Below, in pieces: positions 23,109 to 32,965 of a DNA stretch of 51,455 nucleotides; position 1 is the first letter of the stretch; every line of letters begins with the position of its first letter. Position numbers and translations under genes: made by a program. The stretch comes from CAZZKJ01 sp964654695 (GTDB lineage Bacteria; Krumholzibacteriota; Krumholzibacteriia; WVZY01): positions 1 to 51,455 of the forward strand of contig CAZZKJ010000013.1 of the NCBI GenBank assembly GCA_964654695.1, in the 5' to 3' direction. The notes beneath the pieces were generated by a model. That model did no database searches. It was not told where the DNA came from and worked only from the letters and a program-made list of their open reading frames with translations.

Positions 23109-24335
23109 TTAACAAGAAATCGAGGCGTATATTGAATCATATTCTTTTATGATCGTGTCCCAGCTTCTTTCGCGAGATACATACGAGTGCCCGTTTTGAG
23201 CGAATTCTTCGCGTAGCGAGGAGTCACGCACCAGGTCCAGTATTTTTTCCGATAAGTCGCCGTTATTACCCGCTTTGAACAGAAGCCCGGCCCTGCCCCC
23301 GTCCGCTATATCCGTCAAGCCTCCCACATCGCTTGCTATCACCGCTTTGGCCATTGCCATGGCTTCGAGGGGCTTAAGAGGAGTAACCAGTTCGGTCAAA
23401 CGAATGCTCTTTCGCGGATACACCATGATATCCATGAGGGAATAATAATCCAGCACCCGACCGTGATGTACCCGGCCGGGAAGCAGTATCGATTCACCGT
23501 GCTCGGAATTTTTCTTTATGACTTGGAGTTCATCCATAAGTTCGCCGTAGCCAACTAGTAGAAGTTTTACGCTGCCGGCCGAATCCGCTATCCCGTCCCA
23601 GGCTCGGGCCAGGTCATCAAGGCCTTCGAAGCTAAAAAAGGTGCCGATGAAGCCTATAACCATACAATCTTCAACACCCAATTCGGCTGCAAGTTCTGTA
23701 TTTTTCCTGCGGGGCTGAAACCGGTCCAGGTCAACTCCGTTGGGAACGACATGAACCTTGTCGGGATTATTTATGCGTTCGCCTATTTCTTTTTTGAGGG
23801 CACCGCACAGAACAACGACGGCGTCGGATTTTTTAAAAAGCCTGGTTTCCATGTACCTGCTCAACCTGTACTTCCAGGATGATTTTTTCATTCGCTGTTG
23901 ATCTACCGCCGCATCTTCCCACAAGGCGCGGACTTCATAGACGAAAGGAATGCCCAGGCGAAAAGCCGCCCGTCTTGCGGGCAGACCGCACAAAGACGGG
24001 CTGTGGGCATGTATTATGGTCGGTTTGACCATAGTGGCCACTTCCATGATTCTTTCCTCGAACCGGCGCATGAAGGACTTGGCTGCAAACATGCCGAACC
24101 CGGTTTTCCCGGAACCGCCCCGCGGCCGGGTTCGGTAATATTTTATTCCGTTTATTGATTCCTCCCGGGGGCCGTTGGGGATGATCTCTTCCTGCCGCAT
24201 TGACGTGACTGCAAAAATTGCATGGGCGTTCTTTTGCTGGGATTCGAGGATATATTGTGTTCTCGAACAATACCCGCTTATATAAGGCAGGGAGTAATTG
24301 AGTACGTGAAGAATTCTATGCTTGGTCTGGTTCAT
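23109..24335 (-). CDS. GT4 glycosyltransferase, exosortase-associated type
   Basis: This is a retaining GT-B glycosyltransferase of 408 residues that would add a sugar to a lipid-linked or polymer acceptor at the inner membrane. N-terminal features are ILHVLNYSLPYISGY and FVYEVRALWEDAAVD; the C-terminal nucleotide-sugar site is TPLKPLEAMAMAKAVIASD. The phrase YEVRALWEDAAVD closely recalls the exosortase/PEP-CTERM-associated GT family (TIGR04063, by memory). It overlaps the previous gene by 20 bases. No exosortase lies in this window. Confidence 0.9.
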   Translation of the reverse strand: MNQTKHRILHVLNYSLPYISGYCSRTQYILESQQKNAHAIFAVTSMRQEEIIPNGPREESINGIKYYRTRPRGGSGKTGFGMFAAKSFMRRFEERIMEVATMVKPTIIHAHSPSLCGLPARRAAFRLGIPFVYEVRALWEDAAVDQQRMKKSSWKYRLSRYMETRLFKKSDAVVVLCGALKKEIGERINNPDKVHVVPNGVDLDRFQPRRKNTELAAELGVEDCMVIGFIGTFFSFEGLDDLARAWDGIADSAGSVKLLLVGYGELMDELQVIKKNSEHGESILLPGRVHHGRVLDYYSLMDIMVYPRKSIRLTELVTPLKPLEAMAMAKAVIASDVGGLTDIADGGRAGLLFKAGNNGDLSEKILDLVRDSSLREEFAQNGHSYVSRERSWDTIIKEYDSIYASISC

Positions 24336-25512
24336 TAACCGAAGTCCGGCATACTTTGTTGGCTGAGGATTTTTTCAAATCCTGTACGGCGGCATAAGCG
24401 CAAAGAATCCAGCCCATATGATAACTTCGCACCTCTTTTTTGGTGTCATAAAAAGGTACGAGCTTGTCGGATATGTGCAGATTGGAAAAATTAATGAGCG
24501 CAAGAGCCTTGTTCATCTGTGAAAAGAATTTTAGCGGCCCTTTACGGAGAGCGGAACGCCAGATTATATCAAGCTTTTCGTCGTAAAGCCTGGTGTTGAG
24601 TTCGTTGTTTCCTTCTAGCCATGAAAGGCCTTTGAGTATATGGGGAATGTAATCGTGTGAACTTACCTGTGACAGTCTGGCCAATGCCATTGGGGCCATT
24701 CCATCCTGATGGACGGAGTAAAGGGGAAATACTTCCGCCAATGTTCCCTTTACGGCATTGTATCTCCAGGGCCATCCGCCTTTTTTCGTCTGGAAAAATA
24801 CAAGCTTATCAGCGCAGGCTTCGGCGGTGGACAGGGCCTCTTCGTCACCGGTGGACTCGTAAAAAGATGCCATGGCCAGGATACCGTATACCTGTTCCGC
24901 AAAGAAGGAAAGGCGCTTGAGCACGGGAGGCAGCCCCCTTTCTTCCCTGCGGTTAAACGAGAACAACGAAGTATTCTTGTGATAATTCTGCTGAAGGTCC
25001 AAGTAGGAGTGTTCCACAGCGGCATTGAATCCCTTGGCTTCCAATCCGCATGCCCGGCATTCCAGCAGGGCCATCAGCACCCACGAATGTTTCATCGAAT
25101 CTATGATTCTTGTTTCAAGATTCCGGTCGCTTTTCAGACTGGTTATTGTAAATTCCAGAGCTTCATCCAAACCCGAATCGACAACCCCCGCGCGCGCTCC
25201 CCTGGCCAGGACCCAAAGTGCGAGTCCAAGGTCTCCAAGGTTGGAGGCGTATTTATATTCAGTGATGATCCTTTCGATGATTGGTCTTATATCGATACGG
25301 CATTGAAAGCCCAGGCGTTTTTCCTCCAGGAGTCCCAGCATGGCTATGGCCGTGTAACGCATCGATGTGCCTTCGTTTATCCACCTGTTCCGGTCGATAA
25401 TCGACCTGAAGGAGAACAGGGCTTTTTCCTCGTCCAGCATATCGGGAAGCCGGCGGAGGGCGTGTTTTCTCAGTATCTCGAGTTTATCAGCCGTTTCCTC
25501 AATATGCGTCAT
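24316..25512 (-). CDS. Alpha-helical toroid-like protein in the polysaccharide cluster
   Basis: This is a protein of 398 residues, mostly helical, with no signal peptide or membrane segment. Repeated helical pairs and the aromatic phrases KKGGWPWRYN and FPLYSVHQDGMAPMAL suggest an alpha/alpha toroid as in glycoside hydrolases, lyases or terpene cyclases, but no catalytic set is clear. It sits between a glycosyltransferase and a methyltransferase, overlapping the former by 20 bases, so a role in polysaccharide synthesis or modification is inferred from context only. Confidence 0.6.
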   Translation of the reverse strand: MTHIEETADKLEILRKHALRRLPDMLDEEKALFSFRSIIDRNRWINEGTSMRYTAIAMLGLLEEKRLGFQCRIDIRPIIERIITEYKYASNLGDLGLALWVLARGARAGVVDSGLDEALEFTITSLKSDRNLETRIIDSMKHSWVLMALLECRACGLEAKGFNAAVEHSYLDLQQNYHKNTSLFSFNRREERGLPPVLKRLSFFAEQVYGILAMASFYESTGDEEALSTAEACADKLVFFQTKKGGWPWRYNAVKGTLAEVFPLYSVHQDGMAPMALARLSQVSSHDYIPHILKGLSWLEGNNELNTRLYDEKLDIIWRSALRKGPLKFFSQMNKALALINFSNLHISDKLVPFYDTKKEVRSYHMGWILCAYAAVQDLKKSSANKVCRTSVNEPDQA

Positions 25513-25521
25513 AGTTGTCTC

Positions 25522-26313
25522 CTATCCCGGTTTATGCAGTTTGAGGACAAGGTATCTGCCGTAGATATCACTGGTATCCTCGTACTTGTAGACTCGGCCC
25601 ATACGAAGCAGTGTCATTATGAATGCCGAATATATTCGAACAAGAGACGATACCCCGCCGTTCTTAATCAATTTGAATGCAACTGTGTTATTGAACACTT
25701 GGGGGTTGGTTTTGCCGTCGTAGTGATCCCGGTAAAAAACCTTTTTTACTCTGTACCATAGATTCCTGTTAACAAAGTGGAACCAGGAGGTGTAATCGCA
25801 TGGGAGGATTGCATCGCACACCAAATTCCCGGCAGCGATGGCTTTCCGCAGAGAAGCGGCATTCTCGAAGTTGGTTATTCCTTCATTTTTCTCATCAGTT
25901 TCATTCGGAAAACCCACCATCGCCCTGCCTCCGGGTTTCAGCAGCTTCTCGATAAACACGAAGAAGCTTTCAGGAGGAGCAATGTAATTGAGCGTATCGA
26001 TGCTGAAAACCAGATCCATGCGCGCACAGTATTTCTCGGAGGGAACCCCCAGGGAGACATCCGTCTGAACGAATTCGAGGTTACCGTATGGTTCTGCTGA
26101 GGCGTTCAAGGTTTCGATCAGATCCTGCGAGATGTCGAAGCCGAAAACGCCCGCAGTCGCGGCGGAGAGTTTAAAACAGGAATATCCCGTTCCAACGCCT
26201 ATTTCGGCAATGTTGTCGTTACAGCCGATCGGCAGGTTTTCGGTGAGAAGATCGTGTTTATATGTCAGCCCTGAATAGGGCGGTCTGCGTTTTATGACTT
26301 TACCTCCGAGCAT
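25522..26313 (-). CDS. SAM-dependent methyltransferase
   Basis: This is a class I methyltransferase of 263 residues. The SAM site IAEIGVGTGYSCFKL is followed by GFDISQDLIE, the acidic DLVFSIDTLNYI and LLKPGGRAMVGFPN. It overlaps the end of the heparinase-like gene by 14 bases. The target is probably a sugar or lipid intermediate of the cluster, by context only. The C-terminal region (about 160-263) is unlike typical small methyltransferases and may contact substrate. Confidence 0.85.
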   Translation of the reverse strand: MLGGKVIKRRPPYSGLTYKHDLLTENLPIGCNDNIAEIGVGTGYSCFKLSAATAGVFGFDISQDLIETLNASAEPYGNLEFVQTDVSLGVPSEKYCARMDLVFSIDTLNYIAPPESFFVFIEKLLKPGGRAMVGFPNETDEKNEGITNFENAASLRKAIAAGNLVCDAILPCDYTSWFHFVNRNLWYRVKKVFYRDHYDGKTNPQVFNNTVAFKLIKNGGVSSLVRIYSAFIMTLLRMGRVYKYEDTSDIYGRYLVLKLHKPG

Positions 26314-28642
26314 CCGCAATAGATGGGACTCTTCTGAATCTTATATCATGTTCGCCGTCCATCTCCATATCAAAAGCCAGGACCGTTTCTTTCGAGGCGC
26401 GACCGGTGATCACAACATTTCCATCGCGCAGGACTTCAAAAAGTCCGCCGGGAACCAGATCAAAAAGAAGGAATTTGTGCCATCCCGTACCCCCTATCTG
26501 GAAATCTCCGCCGTCCAGAGTTTGCTCCGTCTTCGAGAACATCGCCACCCTTCCGGCAACCTTCGCTCCCACCACATTCGTCCCGTCGACCCGTACGGCA
26601 ACAGGCATGGATTGAGTACCGGCGAAAGTCGGATATAGAACATGGAGAAATATATCGTCTTTCTGCTGTACGGTCGGCGTCACTTCGATACGTCCCCATC
26701 CGTAACAGCATTCGTCGGGATACTCATGGTTTGCGCCGAACACCCATGAATCGTAAGACAGCTCGCCCCCAATTTTACGCAGCTTGGGACTGGCAGGCAA
26801 AAGGGTTTTGCAAAAAAGTTTGCCTCCACCGTTTTCAACACTTGCCAGATCAGCTCCCGCATATTCCCATATCCCCGGCGCCGTCTGGTTTTCCGTTCCA
26901 TTCAGTATGAGAGGTTCCTTGCTGAAGTGCAGCAGCCAGTATTTTTGCCATGAAGGATCACCGGAAGAAATCCTGTCGAATACAACCACGAATTCATCTC
27001 CTCCTTGGGTAAGAGGACGCAGATATGCCATCTGCCTGGTGAAGTTCGTTACCCTCCACTGGGGATATGCCTTGGTTGCGTCCCCCATGGTGTAGGTGTA
27101 TTCCGCGGTGTGTTCATATCTCGGCGTGGACCCGCAGTCGTAATTGATTTTATAATTGTTATAGGCCCATTCCCCCCAATCCATACCGGTGCTGTTGAAA
27201 GGCACCCAAACGCCCACGCGGGATCCCGATTGCGTATATATACTCATCGCGCGCTGACCCCCATCGTTCACCCCGGGCTTGTACTGCCAGGTGTGCTGCC
27301 ATGTTGCCGACTCTCCCGGTTTGTAGACCAATATGGAGTTATGAGCGATGGTCCTCTTATAATAATTGAGCACATGATCGGCATAATCGCCCATGCCGTC
27401 ATAAGTACCGGAGTCGATGGCCAGGCTGTTGCGCTTGTGAATGACAAAACTGTTTTTATCCAGGTGTTGGTGGTATTCGAGATGAGGCCCTCCGCCCTGG
27501 AAATGAATCAGTGTTCCGTCCGGCGACCAGTCGCCCTTCATAACCACAGTGCCCGTTCCGGGTGAGTAGCAGGCGAGGGGCGCCTGGTCCAGGGGCAGGG
27601 AATCCTGCGCCGGGTTGTAAAAAAGAAAATCCCACATGCTCATCCAATCCTCGGCCATTTTATTTGCCGGACCCCGTTTCGCCCAGGACTGGGCGTATTT
27701 CGCAAAATCCGTGTTGGGCATGGCTTCAATGGTAATCAATCTGCCGATGCGCGCATACTGCCAGGGGCCTATGCCCTGCCGTCCGTCCCCGGCGGGGATA
27801 TGGCCGTGATAATACTGGCCGTAATAGTCCCAGGCGCCGGGATACATGGAGAGCATTTCGTAGAGAAGACGGTCGTGAACAAAATCGATGCTTCTGAAAA
27901 GATCCTCGCCGGTGGCGCTCTTTACCGCCGCCATCCATCGGACCAGCCGGGAGGTGATTTCCATGGCATACCCGTTCTCTTCGGCCCAGCCTCCGCCCCT
28001 GCCTGTAAAATCAAGCGCCGGCTTGGTGAAACCCCATCGGTAATCCCTTATATAGTCTATCAGCTCCTGCGCACGCGTATTATCGCCGTAAGTTGCATAA
28101 CCCGATATTCCCGTGATCATCATGATGTCGTAGTTATAATTCATCCAGGCAAACTCGTACCATTCGGCCATATCGTCATAAGCCTGGTTGACGAAAGAGA
28201 TGATCTGCTGTTTCTGCTGGGTGGTCAGCACGTCGTAGAGCCAGTCGAAAGTAACGGCCACGCCGGTGACCGATACTTTGTAAGTGTCCAAATCCTGAGG
28301 AACTCCCCTTCCAATGACCGTGAACGCTTTCTGAATGGCCAGGTCGGCATAGCCCTGGGCCCGGGCGGGGTCGGTATCTGCCAGGCACAGGTAGGCCAGG
28401 GACGCGCTCATGGCCAGAGTGGTTTCGCGGTACCATGAACCCGAATTATCCAAATGGTTGACCAGCCGGGTCCATTGGGATGTTCCGGCCTGGGCGCGGC
28501 TCTTAAGAAGGGCAAGTTTTTGGGGTGTGAGCCATATCCTTGGATGATACGAGCGAACCGGAAGCTGCGCACCCGCCGCCAATGGGGTCAACACCAGCGA
28601 AATTATGAGCGATAAATATAAATACAAGAGTTTTCTGGACAT
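26300..28642 (-). CDS. Secreted heparinase II/III-like polysaccharide lyase
   Basis: This is an exported protein of 780 residues. It has a signal peptide (MSRKLLYLYLSLIISLVLT then an AQ cleavage site), an alpha/alpha-toroid domain (about 30-340), and a heparinase-II/III-like beta domain with GGGPHLEYHQHLDKNSF and IDSGTY, which hold the putative His/Tyr catalytic and metal residues. Such enzymes cleave uronic-acid polysaccharides by beta-elimination. Within a polysaccharide cluster it may trim or release the polymer. The GGAG site fixes ATG 28642. A possible promoter on the minus strand has TTGCTC, 17 bp and TAATAT about 100 bases upstream. The gap 28643-28845 holds no other feature. Confidence 0.85.
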   Translation of the reverse strand: MSRKLLYLYLSLIISLVLTPLAAGAQLPVRSYHPRIWLTPQKLALLKSRAQAGTSQWTRLVNHLDNSGSWYRETTLAMSASLAYLCLADTDPARAQGYADLAIQKAFTVIGRGVPQDLDTYKVSVTGVAVTFDWLYDVLTTQQKQQIISFVNQAYDDMAEWYEFAWMNYNYDIMMITGISGYATYGDNTRAQELIDYIRDYRWGFTKPALDFTGRGGGWAEENGYAMEITSRLVRWMAAVKSATGEDLFRSIDFVHDRLLYEMLSMYPGAWDYYGQYYHGHIPAGDGRQGIGPWQYARIGRLITIEAMPNTDFAKYAQSWAKRGPANKMAEDWMSMWDFLFYNPAQDSLPLDQAPLACYSPGTGTVVMKGDWSPDGTLIHFQGGGPHLEYHQHLDKNSFVIHKRNSLAIDSGTYDGMGDYADHVLNYYKRTIAHNSILVYKPGESATWQHTWQYKPGVNDGGQRAMSIYTQSGSRVGVWVPFNSTGMDWGEWAYNNYKINYDCGSTPRYEHTAEYTYTMGDATKAYPQWRVTNFTRQMAYLRPLTQGGDEFVVVFDRISSGDPSWQKYWLLHFSKEPLILNGTENQTAPGIWEYAGADLASVENGGGKLFCKTLLPASPKLRKIGGELSYDSWVFGANHEYPDECCYGWGRIEVTPTVQQKDDIFLHVLYPTFAGTQSMPVAVRVDGTNVVGAKVAGRVAMFSKTEQTLDGGDFQIGGTGWHKFLLFDLVPGGLFEVLRDGNVVITGRASKETVLAFDMEMDGEHDIRFRRVPSIADARR

Positions 28643-28845
28643 GGCTAACTCCAAGGGTATCGGGTTCGAATATGATGCGAACTGCGTCTCTGATTATATT
28701 AGCCCGTGATTGGAAAATGAGCAATTCCTGTTCCAGTAAAATCAGGGAAGTATATGAAATGCCTGGAAGTTATAATGCATCGGCCGGTACGAAATACCGT
28801 AGCCGTGATTTTATTCCGAAGCGCTTTGCCGGAGCGCCGCCGGAA

Positions 28846-29634
28846 TTATTTGGTAAACTCCATTATTGCAAGCCTGCCAAAACGTTTGAGGGCCGGGAGA
28901 ACGGCGAACAACCCGGCATCCACCCGGCTGAGCGCTTCATAGATCCTGCCGGTCCCAACTACCCTTTCCAGGCGGGAGAAGAACTCCACTTCCCTTATAT
29001 CGCACGAGCTGAAGTTCTCAGCGAACATTTTTATATTTTCGGCCGTAAGAGGCTCCTCATCGGGTGTGATCCGGTTTTCCTTTACCAAAGTTGTAATCAA
29101 ACGGCTTCTTCTGATCTTGAGCATCGCGCGGCTCAATGCTATCGGCTCTTCAAAAACGGCGCGGCCGCCTTTTTTGAGAACGCGCGAAATTTCCGTGGAT
29201 GAAAGCTCCATGTCCACATGGTGCAGGACCCCCTTGCCGAATACGAGATCAAATGATCCCGTTTGCAGAGGAAGCTCATGCACGGAAGCCCGCAGAAACA
29301 CGGTTCTGCCGGAGACTCCGTTGATTGCAGCGCGCCTGTTTGCAGTAGCCGTCAGGGTTGAGGATATGTCTACGCCCGTGGCATTTGCTCCCAGCATGGC
29401 TATGATCGTCGTGAACTCGCCGTCGCCGCAGCCGCAATCAAGAACGTTCGCGCCTTTTACATCGCCCAGGACCTTGAAGAGAAGATCGACCGGCAGCCTC
29501 TTGAATTCATACGGGCGGCTGTATCTGTCGATGGTCCATCGCCCTATCTTAAGATTTTCATCTGAGACCTGCGATCCGGAGAGAACCTCTTCATAAGCTT
29601 CAATTTCTTTTTTTTCTCTGCTGCTGATATCCAT
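28846..29634 (-). CDS. SAM-dependent methyltransferase
   Basis: This is a class I methyltransferase of 262 residues with VLDCGCGDGEFTTIIAMLG, the acidic GVDIS, FDLVFGKGVLHHVD and LKKGGRAVFEEP. It resembles the Ubi/ubiE-like group in these motifs, but its place at the end of a glycosyltransferase operon suggests a sugar or glycolipid substrate (inference). The start is placed at ATG 29634, 10 bases after the glycosyltransferase stop; upstream in-frame starts would overlap that gene. Confidence 0.84.
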   Translation of the reverse strand: MDISSREKKEIEAYEEVLSGSQVSDENLKIGRWTIDRYSRPYEFKRLPVDLLFKVLGDVKGANVLDCGCGDGEFTTIIAMLGANATGVDISSTLTATANRRAAINGVSGRTVFLRASVHELPLQTGSFDLVFGKGVLHHVDMELSSTEISRVLKKGGRAVFEEPIALSRAMLKIRRSRLITTLVKENRITPDEEPLTAENIKMFAENFSSCDIREVEFFSRLERVVGTGRIYEALSRVDAGLFAVLPALKRFGRLAIMEFTK

Positions 29635-29644
29635 ATTATTGATA

Positions 29645-30889
29645 CTAATGTTTTGAAACCACTCGGGCAAGTACATCGAGCGTTTCCCGCGCGACTTCGT
29701 TCCAGCTTCTCTCGTTGGACCGCGCGATTTCGGCCCTGTTCCAATTCGAAGCAAAAAAAGACAAAATCGCTTCTTTCAATGCCGGGGGATTTTCTTTTTC
29801 AACCATAATTCCGGTTTTGCCTTCGGTTATCAGTTCCGGTATTCCGCCCGTCCTTGATGCAATAACGGGGAGACCGCATGCATGAGCTTCCAGAATTACA
29901 TTTGGGCATCCCTCGTTTCTGCTGGGAAGGCACAGAACGTCCGCTGCGTTCATATAAACAGGAAGCTCGCTGTGAGTTACGGAACCCAGGAACTTGCAGT
30001 TGTCCGCAATTCCAAGAGATCGTGCGCGCTTTTCGAACTTTTTCCTTGAGGCCCCTTCGCCTACCAAAAGCGCGGTGGGGCGCTGTTCGCCCTCCAGAGA
30101 AGCAACGGCTTCCAGCATCACGTCCAAGCCTTTTATTGGATCCATGGTTCCAATAAAAAGGATGATTTTGCTGCCGGCATCGATACCTAGTTCCTTTCTG
30201 CACTTTTCCCCGGATAAAAGACGGAATATTTTCTTGTTAACTCCATTGGGGATGGTAAAACATCGACCCGGGTCCGCCCCCAGCGAGGCCGCCTTTACGC
30301 TCAGGCTTTCGCTTACGCTGATAATGGCTGCGGCTTCGCGGACGGTCCGTGCTATATGTTTCCTGGTTGTAAGATTTCCGCTCATAATGTTCAAGTCCGA
30401 TCCCAAAGCGACGAGCACATATGGAATACCCAGATCGCGCGCAAGGAATCTGGCGGCCTGGCCGTCGGGATATACCCAGTAGCACAGAATGATATCGCAA
30501 TGAGACTTCCCATGAATTCGCCGGGCCGGCCGCAGCAGCGATCGGAATTCGAAAAATCCGTTTAAGCCCCTGCCAAAAACCGGAATAGAGAAAAAGCGTG
30601 TGTACTCTACCGAAAAACCCAAAGCTCCTGCATTGATATTATTATGCGTCAGGGCCGGCGCGGGGTCATTGTTACGTTCAATCCCGTCGCGAACCGCGTC
30701 TATCCATGACACCGGGCAGAGTACGCTCAGGTCGGCCGCGTTTGATATCGCGCTGATGGATTGGTAGTTGAAAATACCGTTCAGCGGCGATGCCGGTCTT
30801 GGAAAAAGGCTGGTGACAACCAGGACTTTCAGAGGGGCATCGCCGCAGTTCGTTCTATCCGGCCGCGCATTCTCTGTATAGCCGTTCAT
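29645..30889 (-). CDS. GT4 glycosyltransferase
   Basis: This is a GT-B glycosyltransferase of 414 residues. It has an acceptor-side N-terminal domain (VLVVTSLFPRPASPLNGIFN) and a donor-side C-terminal domain with LFIGTMDPIKGLDVMLEAV and the conserved Glu-x7-Glu region SRNEGCPNVILEAHACGLPV. It overlaps the previous glycosyltransferase gene by 35 bases, so the two are translated from one message. The sugar is unknown. Confidence 0.9.
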   Translation of the reverse strand: MNGYTENARPDRTNCGDAPLKVLVVTSLFPRPASPLNGIFNYQSISAISNAADLSVLCPVSWIDAVRDGIERNNDPAPALTHNNINAGALGFSVEYTRFFSIPVFGRGLNGFFEFRSLLRPARRIHGKSHCDIILCYWVYPDGQAARFLARDLGIPYVLVALGSDLNIMSGNLTTRKHIARTVREAAAIISVSESLSVKAASLGADPGRCFTIPNGVNKKIFRLLSGEKCRKELGIDAGSKIILFIGTMDPIKGLDVMLEAVASLEGEQRPTALLVGEGASRKKFEKRARSLGIADNCKFLGSVTHSELPVYMNAADVLCLPSRNEGCPNVILEAHACGLPVIASRTGGIPELITEGKTGIMVEKENPPALKEAILSFFASNWNRAEIARSNERSWNEVARETLDVLARVVSKH

Positions 30890-31958
30890 ACTTGCCCGTC
30901 ATTCCTTTCAGGCTGAAATGCTCTATAACTCTTTCCCTGGCCTTGATCCCCGCCGAGCGTCTGAAGTGCGGGTCGTCGAGCAATTGCTCTACCGCCGCCG
31001 CGGTTTCCACGGAACTGCCGGGTGAAACGACAAGTCCGGTTGACCCTTCTACGACAACTTCACGGTTGCCGCCCACATTGGTAACAACTGCGGGCACCTC
31101 GGATGCCGCGGCTTCGAGGAGAGCCAGAGATATTCCCTCGGTACTGCTGGTAAGAAGAAATATGTCTAATTCGGCGAGAAGGGCGGGGATGTTTTTTAAA
31201 GCGCCGGTAAAAATGATGTCCCGGCCGCATGGTAATTTGCGGGCGGCGGTTTCGAGTTCTTTCCTTAGGGGGCCGTCTCCTGCGAGTACGAGGTATATAC
31301 CGGTTCTTTTTCGACGGATTTCATTGAATGCTTCTATCATGGTCTTTTGATCTTTTTCACGAGACAGCCTGGCCACGGTTCCTATTATAATGCTCCCATG
31401 TGGAATATTGGGGAAAAAACCGCCGCCGGTTTTTTTCGATACCGGCTTGAACTCGTCCACATCGATACCGTTATGTATTGTCACAACTTTCTTCCGGGGT
31501 ACCTTCTCAACGGTTTCAGCCACATTCCTGGCGTTATCGGAAACGGCTACGATTTTGGTTGTAAAAAGTGAACTGATGCGGTTGAGAAGCACTTTTCGAG
31601 GTTGATCCGGCCAATCACGTCCATGCTTGGTGTGAATAACGGCTTTGACTCCGGCCAGCCTGCCTGCAATGGAACCGTAAAAATGGGCCGCGGAGTTGTG
31701 GGTATGAAGTATATCCGCCCGTTCTCTTTTCAACCATTTCGCGATCCTGGGAATCAGCTTCAGATCGATGCCCTCGCGCCTTCCGAACGTGGTGATCGGC
31801 AGCCCCAGAGCCTGCACTTCGTCGGCGAGATCGCCCGGTTCTTCCAGGCTGCCGACTGAGATAGAGAGCGTGTTTTTATCGAGAGAGGAAAGGAAATTGA
31901 CCACGAGTCTTTCCAGTCCTCCCAGATTGAGGTTTAGAACGAGTTGGGCTATTTTCAT
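30855..31958 (-). CDS. GT4 glycosyltransferase, EpsH/exosortase-associated type
   Basis: This is a GT-B glycosyltransferase of 367 residues starting MKIAQLVLNLNLGGLERLV. That opening and THNSAAHFYGSIAG recall the sugar-transferase family found with EpsH/exosortase systems (TIGR03088, by memory). The donor site is STEGISLALLEAAASEVPAV. It is the first gene of a three-gene minus-strand unit and is divergent from the polysaccharide deacetylase. ATG 31958 has only a distant purine-rich site, so the start is less certain. Confidence 0.88.
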   Translation of the reverse strand: MKIAQLVLNLNLGGLERLVVNFLSSLDKNTLSISVGSLEEPGDLADEVQALGLPITTFGRREGIDLKLIPRIAKWLKRERADILHTHNSAAHFYGSIAGRLAGVKAVIHTKHGRDWPDQPRKVLLNRISSLFTTKIVAVSDNARNVAETVEKVPRKKVVTIHNGIDVDEFKPVSKKTGGGFFPNIPHGSIIIGTVARLSREKDQKTMIEAFNEIRRKRTGIYLVLAGDGPLRKELETAARKLPCGRDIIFTGALKNIPALLAELDIFLLTSSTEGISLALLEAAASEVPAVVTNVGGNREVVVEGSTGLVVSPGSSVETAAAVEQLLDDPHFRRSAGIKARERVIEHFSLKGMTGKYERLYRECAAG

Positions 31959-32122
31959 TTTTTCGTGCAAGAACCTCTCCAAGCTAGCGATGGACACTTG
32001 CGGGAATATGGTATAAATTCGTAAATCGAAAACTCCGCGCCGCTCAAGCTCGAATATTACCGCCATTAAACTGGATTTGCCAAATACTATTGAAAGCGGC
32101 CGTACCGGGGACGCAAAAGGAC

Positions 32123-32932
32123 ATGGAGGTTGGTTTCTTGAGCAGGTTTCCCATTCTTATGTATCACAAGATTTCTTCGGCCGAATATCCGGTAGCCGAT
32201 CCCGAAGAAGCCCGCTATGCGGTGAATATGGATGAATTCTCAGTTCAAATGAATGAGGTTTACCGGATGGGACTGCGCTGCGAGACCGTAAGAACTTTTG
32301 CAGAAGAATCGCCAGAGGAAAGGAATTCAAAAAGCAAAATAATACTGACTTTCGACGACGGCAACCGCAGCGATTTTGTGTATGCCCTGCCGGTAATGGA
32401 AAAACTGGGTTTATATGCAACGTTTTTTGTGTGTACCGATCGTATCGGTGTTGATGACGGGCCGGACGAATCGATGCTGCGTTCGCTCTGCGGCGCCGGT
32501 ATGGAAATCGCTTCCCATGGAGTAAGCCACAACTTTCTTACACAGATGAACGAAGAAATGCTGCGCGATGAAATCCGCAGATCCAAGGATATTTTGAGCG
32601 GTATTACCGGCGAGGAGGTAACAAGCTTTGCCCCGCCCGGCGGCAGGATCGACAAACGATCGCTTTGCGCGCTGAGGGAGGAAGGATATAAAGCGGTATG
32701 TACATCACGGTTCGGTTTTAATTACGCGGAATCGGATTTATTCGCTCTGAAAAGGATTCCCATCACCGCCGGAATGCCAATGAGAACCTTTGTTGGTGCG
32801 GCAGGGGCAAATACATCCGTTATTCTTCCAATGATAATGCGAAGCAGGGCACTGGAATTGCTTAGAGCTGCTTTAGGCGAGAGAATATACCGTAAAATTC
32901 GTTCCGGCGCCCTGAGAAACCAGCCTGATTGA
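32123..32932 (+). CDS. Polysaccharide deacetylase (NodB homology)
   Basis: This is a carbohydrate esterase 4-type enzyme, about 269 residues. NodB motifs: LTFDDGNRSD (catalytic Asp and metal Asp), ASHGVSHNFL (the two metal His) and FAPPGGRID (Arg-containing motif 3). Such enzymes remove N-acetyl groups from growing polysaccharide or lipid-linked sugars. No signal peptide is clear, so cytoplasmic action on intermediates is possible. The start is uncertain: ATG 32123, or TTG 32138 which has a better-spaced GGAGG. It is followed by the GT2 gene, 33 bases away. Confidence 0.87.
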   Translation: MEVGFLSRFPILMYHKISSAEYPVADPEEARYAVNMDEFSVQMNEVYRMGLRCETVRTFAEESPEERNSKSKIILTFDDGNRSDFVYALPVMEKLGLYATFFVCTDRIGVDDGPDESMLRSLCGAGMEIASHGVSHNFLTQMNEEMLRDEIRRSKDILSGITGEEVTSFAPPGGRIDKRSLCALREEGYKAVCTSRFGFNYAESDLFALKRIPITAGMPMRTFVGAAGANTSVILPMIMRSRALELLRAALGERIYRKIRSGALRNQPD

Positions 32933-32965
32933 ATGCGGTTATGTGCCGGTGACCGGAGAGTAAAG

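Noticed and set aside
24709..25761. Plus-strand open frame of 350 codons
   Set aside because: It is antisense to the toroid-like protein and the methyltransferase, both of which have family features or operon overlap. It shows no motifs of its own.
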